A stretch of 64,000 nucleotides of DNA, taken from assembly GCA_030549905.1 (NCBI GenBank), contig JAUQQK010000004.1:1-64000 (forward strand), written 5' to 3'. The stretch's first letter is position 1. Every line of letters begins with the position of its first letter. The translations under genes and the position numbers were made by a program. The notes below the pieces were generated by a model, which worked only from the letters and a program-made list of their open reading frames with translations, did not search any database and was not told the origin of the DNA. This stretch comes from Aquificota bacterium (GTDB lineage: Bacteria; Aquificota; Aquificia; Aquificales; Aquificaceae). This document shows positions 51,478 to 61,825 of the stretch, one piece after another.

Positions 51478-52764
51478 ATGGAGCAGGTGCAGGAGAAAAA
51501 GCTTTACACCCTTGAAGAGCTGAAAAAGCTCTCCCTTCAGGAGCTTCAAAGGATTGGAAGGGAACTGGAGCTTACGAGGGTGACGGGTTTAAGGAAAGAG
51601 GAGCTTATTGAGAAAATACTGAGCGTTCAGGCAAAGGAAGAGGGTCTTAACTTCATAAAGGGAGTGCTTGAAATATTGCCAGAGGGTTATGGTTTTATAA
51701 GAAGTGCTGAAAACAACTACATGCCAAGCTCTACAGATGTATATGTGGCACCTTCTCAAATAAAGAAGTTTGGACTAAGGACGGGCGATACCATAATAGG
51801 TTTTGCAAGACCACCTCAGGAAAAGGAAAAGTATCAGGCTCTTATAAAGATAGAATCGGTAAATGGATTGCCCGCAGACCCTGAGGTGCTAAAGGCACGC
51901 CCTCAGTTTGAAAAGCTTACCCCGTACCACCCAACGGAGAGGTTTAACCTTGAAACCTCACCCACCGAACTTTCCACAAGGGTGGTAAGCCTTATAGCAC
52001 CCATAGGAAAGGGACAGAGGGGTATGATTGTGGCACCTCCAAAGGCTGGCAAAACGGTCCTTCTTCAGAAGATAGCCAAAGCCCTGATACAGAACCACCC
52101 GGAGGTGCATCTTATCATACTTCTTATAGATGAAAGGCCGGAAGAAGTCACGGAAATGAGGAGGATTGTGGGTGAGGGTGCGGAGGTGGTAGCTTCTACC
52201 TTTGATGAGCCTCCAGAAAGGCACATGCAGGTGGCGGAGCTGGTGGTAGAAAAGGCGAAGAGGCTTGTGGAACTAAAGCAGGATGTGGTTATACTGCTTG
52301 ATTCTATGACAAGGTTTGGCAGGGCTTCCAACGCAGTTACACCTCCAACTGGCAGGGTGCTTACGGGTGGCATAGAGGCTACCGCCCTTCAAAGACCGAA
52401 AAAGTTCTTCGGTGCAGCGAGGAACATAGAGGAGGGTGGCTCTCTCACCATTATAGCCACAGCCCTCATAGAAACAGGCTCAAAGATGGATGATGTTATA
52501 TACGAGGAGTTTAAAGGAACTGGCAACATGGAGATACACCTTGACAGGAGGCTGATGGAGAGGAGAATATTCCCCGCCATAAACATAGAAAAGTCTGGCA
52601 CAAGAAAAGAAGAGCTTCTTATAGAAGACTGGGAGCTTCAGAGGGTATGGGTGCTTAGAAAGTTCCTTGCCACCATGGACCCCATAGAGGCTATGGAATT
52701 CCTCCTTGACAAGCTTAAGAAATTCAAGACAAACAAGGATTTCCTTAAGGCTATGCACTCCTGA
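51478..52764 (+). CDS. rho: Transcription termination factor Rho
   Basis: [58 protein letters not shown]. Confidence 0.97.
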   Translation: MEQVQEKKLYTLEELKKLSLQELQRIGRELELTRVTGLRKEELIEKILSVQAKEEGLNFIKGVLEILPEGYGFIRSAENNYMPSSTDVYVAPSQIKKFGLRTGDTIIGFARPPQEKEKYQALIKIESVNGLPADPEVLKARPQFEKLTPYHPTERFNLETSPTELSTRVVSLIAPIGKGQRGMIVAPPKAGKTVLLQKIAKALIQNHPEVHLIILLIDERPEEVTEMRRIVGEGAEVVASTFDEPPERHMQVAELVVEKAKRLVELKQDVVILLDSMTRFGRASNAVTPPTGRVLTGGIEATALQRPKKFFGAARNIEEGGSLTIIATALIETGSKMDDVIYEEFKGTGNMEIHLDRRLMERRIFPAINIEKSGTRKEELLIEDWELQRVWVLRKFLATMDPIEAMEFLLDKLKKFKTNKDFLKAMHS

Positions 52765-53804
52765 TGAACATATTAGAATACCAGAAGAACCTTGGTAAGA
52801 CCTCCATAAAGCCTATAAACCTTATACATGGAGAGGAGGAGTATCTTGTTAAAACCTTTGCGGACAGGCTTAAAGAACATATGCCTGTTAGGATACTCTG
52901 GGGAGACGATATAAGCCTTCAGGACCTCTTTCAGGAAGTCCTTGGTGGTGGCATGTTTGCAAGCAGGCAGGCTTTTGTGGTCTATAGGGCTCAGGAGCTT
53001 TTTGCTCAGGCAAAGGACCTGAAAAGCCTGTCCTCTCAGATTTCAAGAATTAAGGGAAACATGGTTTTCTTTGTGGTGCCTGAAAAGCTTACAGATAAGG
53101 ACCTCCAGAGGGAGCCCTATGCTACCATATCAAGGCTTGGTGATGTAATAGCGGCAAACAGACTGGACAGGAGGCGTGTAAGGGAGCTTGTAAAGAACAA
53201 GCTTTCTAAAGAAGGTATAAGCATAGAGGAAGAAGCCCTTGACTTTTTGCTGGAAGCCCTTTCCTACGACCTTATGCTTTTAAAGGGTGAGACGGACAAG
53301 TTGATACTTTACGGCAGCAAGCACCTGAGCCTTGAGGATATAAAGAGGGCTGTGGTGTCAAACATGGAGCTAAGTATCTTTGACCTTGCGGACGGGCTCT
53401 TTTTAAAAGACCCTGAAAAGGCCCTTAACGCCCTGCACGCCGTGCTCAGGGCTGGCATCCACCCATTGCAGGTCCTTGCTCTTATGACCAACTATGCCCT
53501 GAAAGCTTATACCGCCGCAAGCCTTGTGGAAAAGGGAACTCCTGTAGAAGAGTCCCTTGCAAAGGTGGATATAAAGCATCCCTTTCAGGTGATGAACTTC
53601 AAAAGGTATCTTTCTGCCCACAGCAGGAGAGAGCTTGAAAGGCTTCTCAAACTCCTTTACCTTCTTGATGTAAGCATAAAGGTATATTACAAAGACCCTG
53701 CTAATGCCATAAGGGATTTTGTGATAGAATACCTTACCGATGAGAGAATCAAGGGTCTTCAGGGAAACCAGGGAAACGAGGATAGAGCTGTATCTGAACC
53801 TTGA
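52764..53804 (+). CDS. holA: DNA polymerase III delta subunit
   Basis: [64 protein letters not shown]. Confidence 0.8.
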   Translation: MNILEYQKNLGKTSIKPINLIHGEEEYLVKTFADRLKEHMPVRILWGDDISLQDLFQEVLGGGMFASRQAFVVYRAQELFAQAKDLKSLSSQISRIKGNMVFFVVPEKLTDKDLQREPYATISRLGDVIAANRLDRRRVRELVKNKLSKEGISIEEEALDFLLEALSYDLMLLKGETDKLILYGSKHLSLEDIKRAVVSNMELSIFDLADGLFLKDPEKALNALHAVLRAGIHPLQVLALMTNYALKAYTAASLVEKGTPVEESLAKVDIKHPFQVMNFKRYLSAHSRRELERLLKLLYLLDVSIKVYYKDPANAIRDFVIEYLTDERIKGLQGNQGNEDRAVSEP

Positions 53805-54318
53805 CGGCAGCGGGAACTATAAAATAAACACGCCCGTGGGCTTTCTCACCCATATGGTGGAGACGCTTGCAAGGCATGCAAGGTTTGATATGGAACTTTA
53901 CGCAGAAGGTGATGTGCATGTATCTCACCACCACACGGTGGAGGATGTGGGTATAGTTTTTGGCATGGCTTTTTTGAAGGCTCTTGGCGATAAAAGGGGA
54001 ATTAATCGCTACGGATATGCTGTAGTGCCCATGGACGAGTCCCTTGTGCTGGCAAGCATTGACATATCTGGAAGACCGCTATTCTTCTACGAAGACATGG
54101 GACTAAGAGGCAAGATAACAGACTTTGACTTTGAGCTCATATGGGAATTCTTCAAGGGCTTTGCCCTTGAAAGTAAAAGCACACTGCATATAAGGGTGCT
54201 TTCTGGAAAGATACTCCACCACACAGCCGAAGCCTGTTTTAAAGCCCTTGCTTTGAGCCTCAGGCAGGCAATTAGCCTTGTGGGTGAGGGCACTCCCTCC
54301 ACCAAAGAAAGCCTGTAG
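53740..54318 (+). CDS. hisB: Imidazoleglycerol-phosphate dehydratase
   Basis: [47 protein letters not shown]. Confidence 0.95.
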   Translation: MRESRVFRETRETRIELYLNLDGSGNYKINTPVGFLTHMVETLARHARFDMELYAEGDVHVSHHHTVEDVGIVFGMAFLKALGDKRGINRYGYAVVPMDESLVLASIDISGRPLFFYEDMGLRGKITDFDFELIWEFFKGFALESKSTLHIRVLSGKILHHTAEACFKALALSLRQAISLVGEGTPSTKESL

Positions 54319-54319
54319 C

Positions 54320-55429
54320 CTATTCCTGCACTATGAAGCCGTATATGTTATAGGCTTTTATCCTGTCCAGCTCTTGCTTTGCCTTGTCTTTGCTCTCAAA
54401 CCTGCCATATAGCACCCTGTAAATGCCTGAGCTTTCCACTATAAAAAGCTCTTTTAGATTAAGCTCTCGTTCTAGCTTCTCTTTCCACCTTTTCGCAATG
54501 CCTTCTGAGGAAAAGGCTCCAAGCTGTATTCTGTAATAATAGCCGGGCTGTGTCTTCTGTTCAACAGCGGGCTGGCTTTCTAAATTTTCCTGTTCCTTTT
54601 TTTCCGTTTGTTTTTTTACTTCTTCGGAGGGCTGGACCTGCCTTTGTGCCTCTTGTTTTAAGGACAGGAGTTTCTCTTGCTCCTTTACTAAAACCATGCT
54701 AAGAAGCTCATAGGCCTGGGACTTCATCGCATTGCTTGCCTGCCTGCTGTCTATGACCCTTCTTATGTATTCCTTTGCCACTGCGTAATTGCCCAGATTA
54801 TACTCCACCCTTGCCATGCTCAGGTCAAGGCTTGGTGAGCTTATACCGTTGTTTATAAGGTTCTGGTATATTTCCCTTGCCTTAATGTAATTCCTATCCC
54901 CTTCATAAACCTGAGCAAGCTCTAATTGTGCATCAACAAACAGTGGATTATATGCTACCGCCTTGTTTAAGTTTTTTATGTATTCTTCCTTATTGTCCAT
55001 TGCCTGATAAACCTTAGCAAGGTGGTAATAAGCCATATGTTTTTGGGGGAAGGCTTCGTCCTGCAGGACTTCCTTCAAAGTGTTTAGGGCTTTTTCGTAA
55101 GCCCTTTGCCTGTAATACAGCACGCCTAAGTTTAGCTTTGCTTCTGTGAAAGACCTGTCCACCTGAAGAGCTTTGTTTAAAGCATTTTCAGCCTTTGCAT
55201 ATTCCTGAACTTCCATGTAGGCAAGCCCAAGGGCATTCCAGACCTTAGGTTCCATAGGTGCCAGCTGGCTCGCCCTGAAAAAGTTGGCTATAGCCTCTGA
55301 GTAGTTTTTTGAGATGTAGGAGGACATACCAAGGTCATAGTAGTATTGCCACTGAAGCTTTTTGCCATCCTCCTTTACGGAGCAGGAAACAAGCAAGGCA
55401 AAAAGGATAAGGGTAAGAAATATCTTCAT
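54320..55429 (-). CDS. TPR lipoprotein with C-terminal SPOR domain
   Basis: Lipobox LLVSCS, TPR repeats, C-terminal YYRIQLGAFSSEGIAKRWKEKLE...YRVLYGRFESKDKAKQEL. Confidence 0.75.
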   Translation of the reverse strand: MKIFLTLILFALLVSCSVKEDGKKLQWQYYYDLGMSSYISKNYSEAIANFFRASQLAPMEPKVWNALGLAYMEVQEYAKAENALNKALQVDRSFTEAKLNLGVLYYRQRAYEKALNTLKEVLQDEAFPQKHMAYYHLAKVYQAMDNKEEYIKNLNKAVAYNPLFVDAQLELAQVYEGDRNYIKAREIYQNLINNGISSPSLDLSMARVEYNLGNYAVAKEYIRRVIDSRQASNAMKSQAYELLSMVLVKEQEKLLSLKQEAQRQVQPSEEVKKQTEKKEQENLESQPAVEQKTQPGYYYRIQLGAFSSEGIAKRWKEKLERELNLKELFIVESSGIYRVLYGRFESKDKAKQELDRIKAYNIYGFIVQE

Positions 55430-56022
55430 TTCAAAATAGCACTGCCGAAGGCGGACCTGAGCTTTTGCAGTTCTCCTTTTATGTTATCTGTCTTAACCGA
55501 AAGCCTTACCTTATAAAAGCCGTCTTCTTCCACTATATTTGCCTTGTAGCCCATGCTGGTGGCTTTTTTGAGAGTTTTTTCCGCACCTTCCCTGTTCTTA
55601 AAGGCACCCACCTGCACCGTATAAGTCTTTACTGCCCTTGCTTTTACAGCCTCCTTCTTGGTTTCAGCCTTTTTTGTAGCCTCCTCCTTCTTGACTTCTT
55701 GCTTTGGAGTTTCTTTTACCTGAGGTTTTTCCTCCTTTACCTCAACCTTCTGTTTTTCCTCCTTTATCTTCTGTGCAATAAGGTCCTTTTTGGGCTGTGC
55801 CTCTTCCTTCGTCTTTGGAGCTTCTGGCTTTGCTATATTTTCTTGTGGCTTTTCTTCCTTAGCTTGCTGGGGGGTAGGTGCTGGTTTCACGGCTGGTTTT
55901 ACCACAAGGGGCGGAGGCTGAACCTTTTCTTCCTTAGACTTTAGCCACTCGTTAAGCCCAATGTAAAAGAAAACAAGCGCCACAAGGATGCCCGATAGTA
56001 TTATAAACCTTTCTTTATTCAT
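55426..56022 (-). CDS. Membrane-anchored SPOR-domain protein with K/E-rich linker
   Basis: N-terminal TM, PKEEKPQ-rich linker, TYTVQVGAFKNREGAEKTLKKA. Confidence 0.75.
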   Translation of the reverse strand: MNKERFIILSGILVALVFFYIGLNEWLKSKEEKVQPPPLVVKPAVKPAPTPQQAKEEKPQENIAKPEAPKTKEEAQPKKDLIAQKIKEEKQKVEVKEEKPQVKETPKQEVKKEEATKKAETKKEAVKARAVKTYTVQVGAFKNREGAEKTLKKATSMGYKANIVEEDGFYKVRLSVKTDNIKGELQKLRSAFGSAILK

Positions 56023-56040
56023 CTTTCCCTCCTTATTAAA

Positions 56041-56979
56041 TTATACAACCTTATTCCTGAACCACCCTACGGTCTTTTCAAGCCCCACCTCAAGCCTAAT
56101 CCTTGGATACCATGAAAGGAGCTTTCCCGCCTTACTTATGTCTGGACATCTCCTTGGAGGGTCGTCAGGTCTGGAAGGAAGAAACTCTATTCCGGATTTA
56201 CTTTCTGTAAGCTTTATAATAAGGTTTGCAAGTTCAAGTATGCTTATCTCTTCAGGATTTCCAAGATTGACCACCTGACCTTCAAGCCCCTCATATACGG
56301 AGAGCCTGAAAAGTCCTTCCACAAGGTCTTCTATATAGCAAAAACTCCTTGTCTGTTTTCCATCTCCGTATACAGGTAGTGGTTCTCCTTTCAAGGCTTT
56401 TTCTATAAAGGTAGGCACTACCCTTCCATCTCTTATTCTCATTCTTGGTCCATAAGTGTTGAATATGCGCGCTATTCTTACATCAAGTTTGTGTTCTCTG
56501 TGGTATGCCATGCACAGAGCTTCTGAAAATCTTTTAGCTTCATCATACACGCTTCTTGGACCCACAGGATTTACATAACCCCAGTAGTCTTCGTGTTGAG
56601 GATGCACCTGTGCGGAACCATAAACTTCGGAAGAAGAGGCAAATACATATCTTGCTCCTTTTGCCTTTGCAAAGCCAAGCGTGTTTAGAGTACCAAGGGA
56701 ATTTACTTTCATGGTGTGTATCTGGTGGTGCATGTAATCCACCGGTGAAGCAGGGCAGGCAAGATGTACGACGATATCTACCTTATCTTCAAGGTAGATG
56801 TAATTTACCACGTTGTAATGTATAAACTTGAAATTTTTATTTCCAAACAGATGGGCTATATTATCAGGAGTACCTGTCAAAAAGTTATCCATACCAATTA
56901 CGTAAAAACCTTCTTTCAAAAACTTTTCTGTCAGATGAGAGCCTATAAAACCTGCACAACCCGTTATTAAAACTTTCAT
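56041..56979 (-). CDS. UDP-glucuronate decarboxylase-like NAD-dependent epimerase
   Basis: [58 protein letters not shown]. Confidence 0.9.
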   Translation of the reverse strand: MKVLITGCAGFIGSHLTEKFLKEGFYVIGMDNFLTGTPDNIAHLFGNKNFKFIHYNVVNYIYLEDKVDIVVHLACPASPVDYMHHQIHTMKVNSLGTLNTLGFAKAKGARYVFASSSEVYGSAQVHPQHEDYWGYVNPVGPRSVYDEAKRFSEALCMAYHREHKLDVRIARIFNTYGPRMRIRDGRVVPTFIEKALKGEPLPVYGDGKQTRSFCYIEDLVEGLFRLSVYEGLEGQVVNLGNPEEISILELANLIIKLTESKSGIEFLPSRPDDPPRRCPDISKAGKLLSWYPRIRLEVGLEKTVGWFRNKVV

Positions 56980-58277
56980 CTTCCTATACAGTAATATTCA
57001 AAACCAAGAGCTCTGACTTCAGAAGGCTCAAAAATATTCCTTCCATCAATGATAATAGGCAAAGCAAGAAGCTCTTTTACTCTCTTTAGGTCCGCCTTTT
57101 GAAACTCTTCCCATTCGGTAAGAATAAGAAGTGCCTCCGCTCCTTCAAGTGCTGAATACATGTCCTTTGCGTAGCTAATCTGCTTTCCTTCCGGAAAGAG
57201 AAGTCTGAAGTTTTCCATAGCCTCTGGATCGTAAAGGCTTAGATTTGCACCTTCTTTCAAAAGAAGTTCTACAATCTTTATAGAAGGTGCTTCCCTTATG
57301 TCGTCCGTGTTTGGCTTGAAAGAAAGACCCCACACCGCAAGCTTTTTATCCTTTAAACTCCAAAGCACATTTTTTACCTTCTGTACAAACTTTAAAGGTC
57401 TTTGCTGGTTTATTTTTTCCACTTCCTTCAAAAGTCCAAAATCTACACCATACTCTTCCGCCATTTTTACAAAAGCTTTCACATCCTTTGGAAAACAAGA
57501 GCCTCCATATCCTATGCCTGCATTCAAAAAGGCTCTGCCTATGCGTTTGTCATAACCCATACCATACGCCACAAGCTTTACATCAGCACCCGTCTTTTCG
57601 CACAAGTCCGCTATCATGTTTATGAAGGAAATCTTCATTGCCAAAAAGGAATTGCTGGCATGTTTTATAAGCTCCGCGGTGGCTGGGTCTGTAAAAATAA
57701 TAGGACAATCAAAATCCTTATATAACTCCTCAAATACCCTTTTTGCCCTCTCACTCTCCACACCCACCACTATCCTGTCTGGCTTCAGAAAGTCTTCTAT
57801 AGCATTTCCTTCTCTGAGAAACTCAGGGTTTGAAGCCACGTCGTAGGGTATGCTCTTGTCTCTTATGTACCTTTCTACTGTCTTCTTTATGAGCTTATGA
57901 GTATTTACTGGCACGGTGGATTTTTCTATAAGCAGTTTGTAGGAGGTCATAAGCTTTGCGGTTTCTCTTGCCACCTCCTCCACCTGCGAGAGGTCTGCAG
58001 AACCGTCAGGTCTTTGAGGCGTCCCCACGCAGATGAAAATAACCTCTGAGAAAGCAAGCCCCTCTTTTAGGTCTGTAGTAAAGTCCAGTCTTTTATTTTT
58101 CAATCCTTCCTGAAGAAGCTCCTCAAGACCCGGCTCGTATATAGGACTTTTTCCAGCCTTTAGAAGCTCTACCTTTTGTGGCACTTTTTCTACCACAAGT
58201 ACTTCATGCCCCAGATGAGCAAAACACACGGCAGTAGTAAGACCTACATATCCTCCACCAACAACTGTTATCTTCAT
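56976..58277 (-). CDS. ugd: UDP-glucose 6-dehydrogenase
   Basis: [77 protein letters not shown]. Confidence 0.95.
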   Translation of the reverse strand: MKITVVGGGYVGLTTAVCFAHLGHEVLVVEKVPQKVELLKAGKSPIYEPGLEELLQEGLKNKRLDFTTDLKEGLAFSEVIFICVGTPQRPDGSADLSQVEEVARETAKLMTSYKLLIEKSTVPVNTHKLIKKTVERYIRDKSIPYDVASNPEFLREGNAIEDFLKPDRIVVGVESERAKRVFEELYKDFDCPIIFTDPATAELIKHASNSFLAMKISFINMIADLCEKTGADVKLVAYGMGYDKRIGRAFLNAGIGYGGSCFPKDVKAFVKMAEEYGVDFGLLKEVEKINQQRPLKFVQKVKNVLWSLKDKKLAVWGLSFKPNTDDIREAPSIKIVELLLKEGANLSLYDPEAMENFRLLFPEGKQISYAKDMYSALEGAEALLILTEWEEFQKADLKRVKELLALPIIIDGRNIFEPSEVRALGFEYYCIGR

Positions 58278-58278
58278 A

Positions 58279-59934
58279 TTACATCCTCTCAGGTGCGGAT
58301 ATTCCAAGGATTTCAAAGGCTGTCTTTAAAGTGAGTTCTACCCCTTTAAAGAGAGTAAGTCTTGAAAGCATTACCTTTTTATCTTCCACCATTACCCTAT
58401 GATGATTATAATAATGATGGAAGTCCTTTGCCAACTCTATCAGGCTATAGGTAATAAGGTGGGGAGAAAAGCTGTCTAAGACTCCTTCATACACATCCTT
58501 CAAAAAGAGACACTTCTTTATAAGTTCTATGTCTTCTTGCGAGTCAAGTTCTCTAATATAAGGTCTTAGGTCCGAGCTGTCCGCATCAATACCATATCTT
58601 TCTTTTACCTCCCTAAAAACACCCCTTATCCTTGCATGAGCATATTGTACGTAAAAAACAGGATTTTCAGAAGATTTCTTCTTCACAAGGTCTATATCAA
58701 AGTCTAAAGGTGTATCACTGGTTTTTGTAAGAAATACAAATCTTACCGCATCTTTACCTACTTCTTGAAGGAGCTCCTGAAGACTTACAAAATCTCCTGT
58801 TCTTTTTGACATTCTAACTTCCTGTCCTTCTTTGAATATCTTCACCATCTGCACAAACTCCACCACAAGCCAATCTTCAGGAATACCAAGAGCCTTCAAG
58901 GAAGCCATAAGCCTCTTTTCATAACCATGATGGTCCGAACCCCAAAGGTTTATCACCTTTTGAAAACCCCTTCTATACTTGTGATAGTGGTAAGCTATAT
59001 CTCCTGCAAAGTAAGTGTATGTGCCATCAGACCTTCTTACCACCCTATCTTTGTCATCTCCAAAGGTGGAACTTTTAAACCACAAGGCTCCTTCTTGCTC
59101 GTATATATAGCACCTTCTTTCTAATTCTTTTAGCACTTCCTCCACAAGACCCTCCTGATGAAGACCTTTTTCACTCACCCAACTGTCAAAGAAAACACCA
59201 AACTCCTGAAGAGTAGCTTTTATTTCTTCCAAAAGCTTCTTTGTGGCAAACTCTCTCAGAAAGTCTATAGCTTCTTCTTTATCCTTCTCAAGAAGACTAC
59301 TTCCATAAAGCTCCTTTACCTCCCTTGCCAGCTCCTTTATGTATTCACCCCTGTAACCTTCCCTCTCAAAGACCTCTTTGAGCTGTAAGTCTTCTTTTCC
59401 ATAAAGCTCATAATACCTGTAGAGTACAGAAAGACCTAAAAGATACACCTGATAGCCTGCATCGTTTATATAATACTCTCTTACTACCTTATGTCCAAAC
59501 CTTTCCAATATTCTTGCCAGTACATCACCTACCACCGCACCCCTTCCATGTCCCACATGCAAAGGACCTGTGGGGTTGGCACTTACAAACTCCACCATCA
59601 TATAGAGAGGTTCTTTTACCTTCTCAAAGAAGTAAAGCTGTGGATTTTCTAAGAGTTTTACAAACTCTTCTTTTAGTAGTTCTTCTTTGAACTTAAAATT
59701 TATAAAGCCCCTTAATGCCTGTGCTTGAAGATAAGCATCTGACAGCTTATTTGCAATCTCCTGAGCTATATCGTCAGGTTTTCTTTTAAGATTTTTAGCC
59801 AGCAAAAAGGCTATATTTGTAGCATAATCTCCATGAGCCTTTTCTCTTGGTACTTCAAGATTATAAGCTTCTGGTACAAAGCCATAAAGTTCTTTGACTA
59901 TAGCTTCCAATCTTTGCCTTATGAGACTTTTCAT
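58279..59934 (-). CDS. argS: Arginyl-tRNA synthetase
   Basis: EFVSANPTGPLHVGHGRGAVVGD, YYINDAGYQ, VVRRSDGTYTYFAGDIAYH, MSKRTGDFVSL, VQYAHARI. Confidence 0.95.
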   Translation of the reverse strand: MKSLIRQRLEAIVKELYGFVPEAYNLEVPREKAHGDYATNIAFLLAKNLKRKPDDIAQEIANKLSDAYLQAQALRGFINFKFKEELLKEEFVKLLENPQLYFFEKVKEPLYMMVEFVSANPTGPLHVGHGRGAVVGDVLARILERFGHKVVREYYINDAGYQVYLLGLSVLYRYYELYGKEDLQLKEVFEREGYRGEYIKELAREVKELYGSSLLEKDKEEAIDFLREFATKKLLEEIKATLQEFGVFFDSWVSEKGLHQEGLVEEVLKELERRCYIYEQEGALWFKSSTFGDDKDRVVRRSDGTYTYFAGDIAYHYHKYRRGFQKVINLWGSDHHGYEKRLMASLKALGIPEDWLVVEFVQMVKIFKEGQEVRMSKRTGDFVSLQELLQEVGKDAVRFVFLTKTSDTPLDFDIDLVKKKSSENPVFYVQYAHARIRGVFREVKERYGIDADSSDLRPYIRELDSQEDIELIKKCLFLKDVYEGVLDSFSPHLITYSLIELAKDFHHYYNHHRVMVEDKKVMLSRLTLFKGVELTLKTAFEILGISAPERM

Positions 59935-59984
59935 GCGTTTAATATTTTAGCACGTGAGGTGAGGTTTATAATTAATCATAATAC

Positions 59985-60196
59985 GTGGAGTGAGAAACAG
60001 GCTCATTGAAATACCCCCAGCTTGAACAGTTTTTGAGCATTGAAAATACCCCTCCACCTTCTACTTCAAAAACCCTGCCTCGTGATAGCTCACAGGGAAA
60101 AGAGATGCCCTTTTCTCGTCGGATAGGTGGGGCTCTCCTGCCTGCTTCTTATTTTAGCCAATAGCCTTTAGCGAACAGGAATTTCTCACTCGGCGT
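59985..60196 (-). ncRNA. Candidate structured non-coding RNA (unassigned class)
   Basis: 10-bp closing stem gagtgagaaa (59990-59999) / tttctcactc (60182-60191), nested stems CCCCACCU/AGGUGG(A)GGGG, CCCUG/CAGGG with GUGA/UCAC, and GAAAAG/CUUUUC; no long ORF; promoter-like sequence directly upstream. Confidence 0.55.
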
Positions 60197-60201
60197 GTGT
60201 G

Positions 60202-60231
60202 TTTATATTATAATTATTAGCTATTAAACAA
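60202..60231 (-). promoter_or_regulatory. Putative sigma70-type promoter for the candidate ncRNA
   Basis: Minus strand TTGTTT (60231-60226), 18-nt spacer, TATAAA (60207-60202). Confidence 0.45.
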
Positions 60232-60339
60232 TGTGGTATATCAAGACTTGATGCGGATGCAGATGGTATTCCCTGTGAGTGTGATGCCTGTAAGCACATG
60301 AACCCTAATGCTGAAAGGTGTAAAAGGTATGGCAAATAG
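60232..60339 (+). pseudogene. Excalibur calcium-binding-domain fragment with Cys-rich tail
   Basis: In-frame CGISRLDADADGIPCECDACKHMNPNAERCKRYGK* with an Excalibur-like DxDxDGxxCE motif; no obvious start, upstream stop nearby. Confidence 0.6.
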
Positions 60340-60349
60340 CCGATAGCTT

Positions 60350-61804
60350 TTAACCACTCCTTCCATAAAGCTCACAGAGACTAAGAAGGAACTCACTTCT
60401 TTCCTCAGAAGGAAGCTCTAAGAGCCTCCACTCCCAGTTTCCCTCCTTCCTGCCCGGCGTGTTCATCCTTGCCTCCTCGCCAAGCCCCAGAAGGTCCTGA
60501 ACCTGCACAATGCAATACTTAGCCACAGAAGAGTAGGCAAGCCTTATGAGGGCATCGCTTATGCTCTCGGGTTTGTAGCCAAGATAGTCTAAAACCCGTT
60601 TCCTTTCTTCCTCTCCAAGCTCCCTGTAAAACCAGCCCATCAGTGGCATGTTGTCGTGGGTTGTGGTATAAACCGCCGAGTTTTTATCATGGTTGTGTGG
60701 AAGATGTGTAGAGTTTTTATCAAAAAAAGCAAAGGCGAGCACTTTCATGCCCGGCAGGTTAAAGTGGTCTCTGAGCCTTATGACTTCCTCATCAATGGTG
60801 CCAAGGTCTTCCGCTATGAAGGGCATGTCAGGAAATCCTTTTTTTATAGCCTCAAAAAGCTCATAACCCGGAGCCTTTTCCCACCAGCCCTTTTCAGCAG
60901 TTTTTTCTCCAAAAGGCACCTGATAAAAAGCAACAAAGCCTCTAAAGTGGTCAAGCCTCACAAGGTCAAAGAGCTTAAGGGCATGCTCAATTCTTTTAAG
61001 CCAGAAGTCAAAGCCCCTTTCTTTTAACCTTTCCCAGTTATACACAGGGTTTCCCCAAAGCTGTCCTGTCTTTGAAAAATAGTCGGGTGGCACACCAGCC
61101 ACTACCTGAGGAAGTCCGTCTTCTCTGAGCCTGAAAAGTTCTCTGTTTGCCCAGACTTCTGAGCTGTCGGGTGCCGGGTAGATGGGCAGGTCCCCTACTA
61201 AAAGCACACCCCTTGCATTGGCATAGCTCTTGAGAGCCTTCCACTGCTTGAAGAAAATAAACTGTCTGAACTTCTCCACCTTTATGTCTTTTTCAGAAAC
61301 TTCAGGAAGGTCCTTCCACTCCCACCAGGGCTTTTTTAGCTTCTTTCTTGCGGCTGTAAAGAGGGCAAAGTCTTCAAGCCAGAAGCTGTTTTCCTCGCAG
61401 AAGCGGTAAAAATCCTCCCCTTCCTTAAAGTTTTTAAAAGCCTCCCCCAGCATATACTCTTTTAGCCTGTGGATAAGAGGGTAGTCTATCCTGTCTGAAG
61501 GCTCAAGCCTCAGGCTTTCTAATACCTTCTTGTCAATCAAGCCCTCCTCATACAGGAGCGTAGGGCTTATAAAGAGCGGGTTTCCCGCAAGGAGGGAAGT
61601 AGAATAGTAGGGAGAGTTTCCATGCTCGGGTTCTGTGGGGTTTAAGGGTAGAACCTGCCAGAGCCTCTGACCAGAGGCTTTCAAAAAATCCACAAAGGCG
61701 TAGGCGGGGGGTCCAAGGTCTCCTATGCCAAAGTCTGAAGGCAGTGAGCTTATGTGCAGGAGCAGCCCCGCAAGCCTTTGCATGCCCTTAAGATTATAAC
61801 CCAC
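60350..61804 (-). CDS. malQ: 4-alpha-glucanotransferase
   Basis: LLHISSLPSDFGIGDLGPPAYAF, LPLNPTEPEHGNSPYYS, RLDHFRGF, AEDLGTI, TTHDNMPLMGW. Confidence 0.95.
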   Translation of the reverse strand: MGYNLKGMQRLAGLLLHISSLPSDFGIGDLGPPAYAFVDFLKASGQRLWQVLPLNPTEPEHGNSPYYSTSLLAGNPLFISPTLLYEEGLIDKKVLESLRLEPSDRIDYPLIHRLKEYMLGEAFKNFKEGEDFYRFCEENSFWLEDFALFTAARKKLKKPWWEWKDLPEVSEKDIKVEKFRQFIFFKQWKALKSYANARGVLLVGDLPIYPAPDSSEVWANRELFRLREDGLPQVVAGVPPDYFSKTGQLWGNPVYNWERLKERGFDFWLKRIEHALKLFDLVRLDHFRGFVAFYQVPFGEKTAEKGWWEKAPGYELFEAIKKGFPDMPFIAEDLGTIDEEVIRLRDHFNLPGMKVLAFAFFDKNSTHLPHNHDKNSAVYTTTHDNMPLMGWFYRELGEEERKRVLDYLGYKPESISDALIRLAYSSVAKYCIVQVQDLLGLGEEARMNTPGRKEGNWEWRLLELPSEERSEFLLSLCELYGRSG

Positions 61805-61825
61805 CCTCTCTTATAATAACCTCTT

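Noticed and set aside
60004-60056. Two near-identical cattgaaa(a)tacccc units about 33 nt apart, resembling CRISPR repeats ending in ATTGAAA
   Set aside because: Only two imperfect copies, no regular spacer series, and they lie inside the candidate ncRNA; a CRISPR array is not supported.
59985-60196. Assignment of the candidate ncRNA to SRP RNA or tmRNA
   Set aside because: No SRP GGAAGCAGCC-type apical motif, no tRNA-like ends and no tag reading frame.
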